Source: Sphaerisporangium melleum | GTDB lineage: Bacteria; Actinomycetota; Actinomycetes; Streptosporangiales; Streptosporangiaceae | DNA: 64,000 bases | NCBI RefSeq assembly: GCF_014646695.1 | Contig: NZ_BMNT01000040.1 | Location: 26,639 to 90,638, forward strand | Direction: 5' to 3' | In this document: piece after piece, positions 59,840 to 64,000 of the stretch | How positions within the stretch are numbered: the first letter of the stretch is position 1 | How the letters are laid out: every line of letters begins with the position of its first letter | Position numbers and translations under genes: made by a program | The notes under the pieces: model-generated | Seen by the model: the letters and a program-made list of their open reading frames with translations, nothing else | Told to the model about the DNA's origin: nothing | The model's database searches: none

Positions 59840-61297
59840 ATGAGCCCCGATGGAAACGGACGTGACGTGACGGGGGAGTACGACGACGAGGGCGGCTGGA
59901 TCTCGGCCGAGCTCGCGGAGTTCGAGGAGAACGAGCGCGGCGCGGGCGCGCAGGACGAGCCGGACACCGGCCCGATGCCGGTGGTCGCCGTCGTGGGCCG
60001 TCCGAACGTGGGCAAGTCCACCCTGGTCAACCGCATTATCGGCCGCCGGGAGGCGGTCGTGGAGGACGTGCCGGGTGTGACCCGCGACCGGGTGACCTAC
60101 GAGGGCACCTGGCGGGGACGCCGCTTCACCCTGGTCGACACCGGCGGGTGGGACCCCGACGCCACCGGCATGGCGCTGCGCATCGCCGAGCAGGCGCAGG
60201 TCGCGGTCGAGCTGGCCGACGTGATCCTCTTCGTGGTGGACGCCACGGTCGGGGTCACCGACGCCGACGAGGTGGTGGCCTCGGTGCTGCGCCGTTCGGG
60301 CAAGCCGATCGTGCTGGCGGCCAACAAGGTCGACGACCAGCGCATGGAGCTCGAGGCCACCACGCTGTGGTCCCTCGGTCTCGGCGAGCCGCACCCGGTG
60401 TCGGCGCTGCACGGCCGCTCCAGCGGCGACCTGCTGGACATCCTGCTCGAGATCATGCCCGAGGCGCCGCCGCAGCGCTTCGCCGCCGAGCGCGGCCCGC
60501 GCCGGGTGGCCCTGGTCGGCAAGCCCAACGTCGGCAAGTCCTCGCTGCTCAACAAGCTGGCCGGCGAGGAGCGCGTGCTCGTCGACCCGATGGCGGGCAC
60601 CACCCGCGACCCGGTGGACGAGCTGGTCGAGCTGGGCGGCAAGACCTGGCGGTTCGTGGACACCGCCGGCATCCGGCGCCGCGAGCGCGAGCTGCAGGGC
60701 GCCGACTTCTACGCCGGCATGCGCACCAAGGCCGCGCTGGAGCGGTCCGAGGTCGCCGTGGTGCTCATCGACGCCTCCGAGGTGCTTACCGAGCAGGACC
60801 TCCGCATCATCAGCATGGTCATCGAGTCCGGCCGGTGCATGGTGGTGGCGTTCAACAAGTGGGACCTGGTGGACGAGGACCGCCGCTACTACCTGGAGAA
60901 GGAGATCGACCGCCAGCTCGTCCGCGTCCCGTGGGCGCTGCGGGTCAACATCTCCGCCAAGACCGGCCGGCACGTCGACCGCCTCGTCCCGGCGATCGAG
61001 CGGGCCCTGGACTCGTGGGGCACCCGTGTGCCCACGGCCAGGCTGAACGCCTTCCTGTCCGAGCTGATCGCGGCCACCCCGCCGCCGGTGCGCGGCGGCA
61101 AGCAGCCCAAGATCCTGTTCGCCACCCAGGCGTCGGTCGAGCCGCCCAAGTTCGTGCTGTTCACCTCGGGCTTTCTGGAGGAGACCTACCGGCGTTTCAT
61201 CGAGCGCCGCCTGCGGGAGGAGTTCGGCTTCGCCGGCTCTCCGGTCGAGGTCACCATGCGCATTCGCGAGAAGCGTGGCGCCAAGAAGCAGAAGTGA
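59840..61297 (+). CDS. der: Ribosome-associated GTPase Der (EngA)
   Basis: The 485-residue protein has two GTPase domains ([18 protein letters not shown] and [18 protein letters not shown], with NKVD and NKWD motifs) and a C-terminal KH-like domain; it is needed for 50S assembly. The first 45 residues are an acidic extension. The ATG at 59840 has gagg 5 nt upstream. A GTG at 59867 is possible: a six-codon ORF (59850-59870) ends in a TGA overlapping it. A 12-bp terminator hairpin follows. Confidence 0.97.
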   Translation: MSPDGNGRDVTGEYDDEGGWISAELAEFEENERGAGAQDEPDTGPMPVVAVVGRPNVGKSTLVNRIIGRREAVVEDVPGVTRDRVTYEGTWRGRRFTLVDTGGWDPDATGMALRIAEQAQVAVELADVILFVVDATVGVTDADEVVASVLRRSGKPIVLAANKVDDQRMELEATTLWSLGLGEPHPVSALHGRSSGDLLDILLEIMPEAPPQRFAAERGPRRVALVGKPNVGKSSLLNKLAGEERVLVDPMAGTTRDPVDELVELGGKTWRFVDTAGIRRRERELQGADFYAGMRTKAALERSEVAVVLIDASEVLTEQDLRIISMVIESGRCMVVAFNKWDLVDEDRRYYLEKEIDRQLVRVPWALRVNISAKTGRHVDRLVPAIERALDSWGTRVPTARLNAFLSELIAATPPPVRGGKQPKILFATQASVEPPKFVLFTSGFLEETYRRFIERRLREEFGFAGSPVEVTMRIREKRGAKKQK

Positions 61298-61300
61298 TCC

Positions 61301-61329
61301 GTCCCGGCAGGCACGAGGCCTGCCGGGAC
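61301..61329. terminator. Bidirectional terminator between der and the acyltransferase
   Basis: A perfect 12-bp stem GTCCCGGCAGGC / GCCTGCCGGGAC with a 5-nt loop lies between convergent genes, 3 nt after the der stop. Confidence 0.85.
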
Positions 61330-61342
61330 CATCACCTGATCG

Positions 61343-62575
61343 TCAGGCCGGCCGGGCCGGGCCGGCCGGTTCGATCACCACCTGGCCCGCCGGTGCGACC
61401 TCCACGATCGCCGGGACGGCGCTTCGCACGGGCCGGCGGGGCCGGGCCCAGCGCTTCATCATGGGGTTCTCCACGCCCGCGTACAGCAGCCAACCGGCGA
61501 GCAGCGTGGCGGCGAAGAAACCGGCCACCACCAGTAGGGCGACCGGGGTCGCGAACGGCCGGTCGGGAAGCAGCAGCCGGCCGTAGAAGACGACCACGCC
61601 CTGACAGATGTAGAACCCGAACGAGATCTCTCCGAGCCACTGGGCCGTGCGGCCGCGGAGTCCGGTGCGCGCGCCTCGCAGGTCGGCGGCGGCGAAGGCG
61701 ATGAGGAGCGCGGCGATCGGGATGATCGTGGCCGCGGAGAAACCGAACACGAACGGGACATAGAGCGCCAGAGCGTACCCGGCGACGCTCGCCACCAGCG
61801 CCTGCCACAGGTGGATCTTCGGCGCGACGCCCGCGATGACGGCGCGGGCGAGCAGCATGCCGAGCACGAATTCGAGCAGCCGCGGCACCGGGAAGATGTA
61901 GCCGAACCAGAACTGCGTCACCGACACCGGAGTGATCGGGGACTTCGGGGTGTCCGGGATCAGGAACAGCGTGATCAGCTGAACGGCCACCGTTCCCGCG
62001 ATCATGACACCCGCCCAGAGCAGCAGCCGGTTCTCCCGGATCCGCCCGATGGGCTTGGCCAGCACGGGGAACAGCGCGTAGAACAGCAGCTCGCAGCAGA
62101 GCGTCCAGGCCGGCGGATTCACGCTGACGTAGATGTCGGCGAAGGGGATGAACCCGTGCAGCAGGAAGATGTTGGGCAGCCACGCGATCACCGGGGTGAA
62201 CGCTCCGGCGAAAAGGATCATCGAGGCCGCGAACGTCACCAGGTGATTGGGGAAGATCTTCAGCGCGCGGCGGCGCCAGAACGTGCGCATCGGTTCCCCG
62301 GGCTTGGCCGACCAGGTCAGCACGAAGCCGCTGAGCACGAAGAAGAACGACACCCCCATGTACCCGGCTTTGCTGAACAGCCACTCCAGCCCGTCCGCCA
62401 GTCCTTCGTCCATGAAGGGGTTGATGGCGGCGTTGGGCGGCACGGGGGAGTTGGACAGGGTGATGTGGAAGAGGAAGACGAGCATCGCGGCGGCGAAGCG
62501 CAGGCCGGTGAGCGACGGCAGTGCGGCGCGCCGGCCGGATAAGGCGCACTGGGGTGCGGTTGGTGCCATGGGCAT
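61343..62575 (-). CDS. OafA/YrhL-type membrane acyltransferase (acyltransferase-3 family)
   Basis: The 410-residue protein has about ten membrane helices. The family N-terminus is clear: ALPSLTGLRFAAAMLVFLFH (with the conserved Arg and His) and GVSFFFVLSGFVLTWS, then RRRALKIFPNHLVT. Such enzymes acylate sugars, glycans or secondary metabolites. The ATG has agaaagag 6 nt upstream. It follows the propeller gene by 27 bp on the same strand, so the two probably form an operon, perhaps the end of a biosynthetic locus that continues beyond the window. Confidence 0.92.
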   Translation of the reverse strand: MPMAPTAPQCALSGRRAALPSLTGLRFAAAMLVFLFHITLSNSPVPPNAAINPFMDEGLADGLEWLFSKAGYMGVSFFFVLSGFVLTWSAKPGEPMRTFWRRRALKIFPNHLVTFAASMILFAGAFTPVIAWLPNIFLLHGFIPFADIYVSVNPPAWTLCCELLFYALFPVLAKPIGRIRENRLLLWAGVMIAGTVAVQLITLFLIPDTPKSPITPVSVTQFWFGYIFPVPRLLEFVLGMLLARAVIAGVAPKIHLWQALVASVAGYALALYVPFVFGFSAATIIPIAALLIAFAAADLRGARTGLRGRTAQWLGEISFGFYICQGVVVFYGRLLLPDRPFATPVALLVVAGFFAATLLAGWLLYAGVENPMMKRWARPRRPVRSAVPAIVEVAPAGQVVIEPAGPARPA

Positions 62576-62602
62576 GCTTGCTCTTTCTGAGAGTGGATCT
62601 GG

Positions 62603-63832
62603 TCAGCCGATCGGCATTCGGTTCCGGTGCACCATGAGCCGCGGTTCCTCGGCCACGTAGTAGTTCTGCACCGAGTAGGCGATCGTGGCGAAGTCGGGGC
62701 GCCCGTCGCCGTTGAAGTCGGCGAGCGCGATCCTGGCGACCGACTCGTCGGCGACCCGCCACTTGACGAAGATGCCTCTCCTGGCATCGACGGCCTTGTA
62801 GTACATGACGCCCTGCCACGGCCACGGCCCGCGCAGCGCCACGAGGAACTCCTCGTCCCCGTCGCCGTCGAAGTCCGCGCACACCACCTGGTGCCCGGGG
62901 CCCTCCCCGTTCTCGTTGGGGTCGCCGTACACGTCGAGTACGAACCGCTGCCAGGGGCCCTGCTCGCCGTCCTTGACGTAGACGGCGACGGTGTTGCCGT
63001 GGAACGGTTCGAGCGCGGCCACGTAGGCCATCGGGTCATCGCCGAGCCGGCCCGCGTCCATGTCACCGCTGCCGCGGAAGCCGGTCCGCGGGAACTGGGT
63101 GAGCTCACCCGAGCCGATCAGGGTCTTGCGCCACTCCCGCGCCTCTGGGTCGTAGTGCAGCCAGGTGACGCCCTCGTCGGAGGCCAGGAGCAGGGAGTCC
63201 AGGTCGCTGCCCGGCACCAGGCCCTTCTTCTTCTCGGCTCCGTGGATCATCCGGAACGAGGTGTCGTCGATGACCGTCATCGGCCACTCGGTGGCCTGGT
63301 ACACGTCGTCCGGCTGGGTGAACAGCACGACGGGAAGCACTCCGTGCACGTCATTGACGGCGACGATGGGCAGTCCGATGACCTCCAGCCGGTCGGTGCG
63401 GGTGAAGTGCCCCACCCGCAACCGGTGCATGCCGGTCGCACGTCCGATGTAGTGACGCTTCCAGCGGCCCGGGTGCTTGTCCGCGGCGCCCGGGTTCTCG
63501 ATCCAGTCGATCTTCCCGCCCCGCGGATCGGGGTCGTGGATGGTGCCGATCGGTCCGTACAGCTCGTGGCACACCACGACGTCGGGCAGCCCGTTGCCGC
63601 TGATGTCGCCGAAGTCGGCGCCCACCGGCATCCGGAACCCGTCGGTCAGCAGCCGCCGCGTCCAGGCTCCGTCGTTGTGGTACCAGTAGATCTCGCCGAG
63701 TCGCAGGCCGTATCCGAACAGATCGGGCGTCCCGTCTCCGTCGATGTCCGGGGCTTCCAGCCAGTATCCGTCGCGGAGCCGGTCGGCCACGACCTCGGCG
63801 GTGAATTCAGGCGGGGTCAGAGCGGATACCAT
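62603..63832 (-). CDS. FG-GAP/VCBS beta-propeller protein, possibly aldos-2-ulose dehydratase-like
   Basis: The 409-residue protein has no signal peptide or membrane helix. FG-GAP type calcium loops recur: DIDGDGTPDLFGYG (about residue 29), DISGNGLPDVVVC (about 76), DFDGDGDEEFLVAL (about 320) and DFNGDGRPDFATIA (about 375), suggesting a seven-bladed propeller. The C-terminal third (GPGHQVVCADFDGDGDEEFL, WPWQGVMYYKAVDA) recalls the propeller of fungal aldos-2-ulose dehydratase, but no cupin domain follows. An enzymatic role on a keto-sugar is thus possible but unproven. gagg lies 5 nt before the ATG; the start overlaps the stop of a 25-codon ORF. Confidence 0.8.
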   Translation of the reverse strand: MVSALTPPEFTAEVVADRLRDGYWLEAPDIDGDGTPDLFGYGLRLGEIYWYHNDGAWTRRLLTDGFRMPVGADFGDISGNGLPDVVVCHELYGPIGTIHDPDPRGGKIDWIENPGAADKHPGRWKRHYIGRATGMHRLRVGHFTRTDRLEVIGLPIVAVNDVHGVLPVVLFTQPDDVYQATEWPMTVIDDTSFRMIHGAEKKKGLVPGSDLDSLLLASDEGVTWLHYDPEAREWRKTLIGSGELTQFPRTGFRGSGDMDAGRLGDDPMAYVAALEPFHGNTVAVYVKDGEQGPWQRFVLDVYGDPNENGEGPGHQVVCADFDGDGDEEFLVALRGPWPWQGVMYYKAVDARRGIFVKWRVADESVARIALADFNGDGRPDFATIAYSVQNYYVAEEPRLMVHRNRMPIG

Positions 63833-63909
63833 CAGAACCTCGGCAGGGGACCGTCGGCTTCAGGTGACGGGGGAATGCCGTCCCTGACTGGTTTTCTCTC
63901 TGCGCTCAT
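63832..63909 (-). CDS. 25-codon ORF coupled to the propeller gene
   Basis: An ATG at 63909 with gaaagga 8 nt upstream opens a 25-residue frame beginning MSAERKPVRDGIPPSPEADG and ending PLPRF. Its TGA shares a base with the ATG of the propeller gene (TGATG). Its codons use A or T in third position far more often than neighbouring genes. It could be a leader for translational coupling, a small peptide product, or chance. No family is recognised. Confidence 0.4.
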   Translation of the reverse strand: MSAERKPVRDGIPPSPEADGPLPRF

Positions 63910-64000
63910 CGCGGGTTCCTTTCTCGCACAAGGCTGAAAGCGCCGGTCGAGAGCTGATCGCAGTGAACCCCGCCGGCACCTCCCGCACGTGCGCCCGCTG

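Overview
The window is a stretch of high-GC actinobacterial chromosome. Codon third positions are almost all G or C, many genes appear to start without a leader, and the gene order is that of filamentous Actinomycetota (hisI-trp-lgt, gltBD, pyk-tRNA-pdtaR-liv, polA-rpsA-coaE-uvrB, pyrG-nudix-xerD-parA-scpAB-rluB-aroH-tyrA-cmk-der). An XRE/DUF5753 regulator, a SpoIIE-type phosphatase and a CD225 membrane protein suggest a sporulating actinomycete, probably of the Streptosporangiales. That placement is inferred from style and gene order, not from a database search. There are no rRNA genes, CRISPR arrays or insertion sequences.

Left part (1-14.7 kb): the end of an ABC exporter ATPase, a divergent flavin ene-reductase/HxlR regulator pair, a membrane PP2C phosphatase, and an XRE regulator with a small partner. 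Next come hisI and a tryptophan-associated membrane protein (no trpE between them), a CD225 protein and a DUF2752 protein. trpC-trpB-trpA, a MauE/DoxX-DsbA redox pair, lgt, and two anchored proteins that resemble each other complete the block.

Middle (14.7-45.9 kb): glutamate synthase gltB-gltD, a secreted subtilisin, pyruvate kinase, an odd class-I tRNA with a Leu(CAA) anticodon, and the ANTAR response regulator PdtaR. A complete branched-chain amino-acid importer (five genes) and a polar amino-acid importer (three genes) follow. Then come a hotdog thioesterase, DNA polymerase I, a polysaccharide deacetylase, ribosomal protein S1, an acetyltransferase, CoaE, an ArsB/SLC13-type transporter and UvrB.

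Right part (46-64 kb): a DUF4126 membrane protein with a possible frameshifted tail, a nitronate monooxygenase-like enzyme and a hexapeptide acyltransferase. These are followed by the CTP synthase, Nudix, XerD, ParA, ScpA, ScpB, RluB, AroH, TyrA, Cmk and Der block, which joins nucleotide synthesis, chromosome segregation and aromatic amino-acid synthesis. The edge holds a minus-strand unit: a very short ORF, an FG-GAP/VCBS propeller protein and an OafA-type acyltransferase. It looks like the start of an accessory locus.

The most notable observations are the missing trpE, an apparent CTG start for xerD, the class-I tRNA-Leu(CAA), a 77-nt structured RNA candidate at 34.7 kb, short leader ORFs coupled to downstream genes, the 14-residue repeat tract in RluB, the second coding frame behind the DUF4126 gene, and the peptide-propeller-acyltransferase unit at the right edge.
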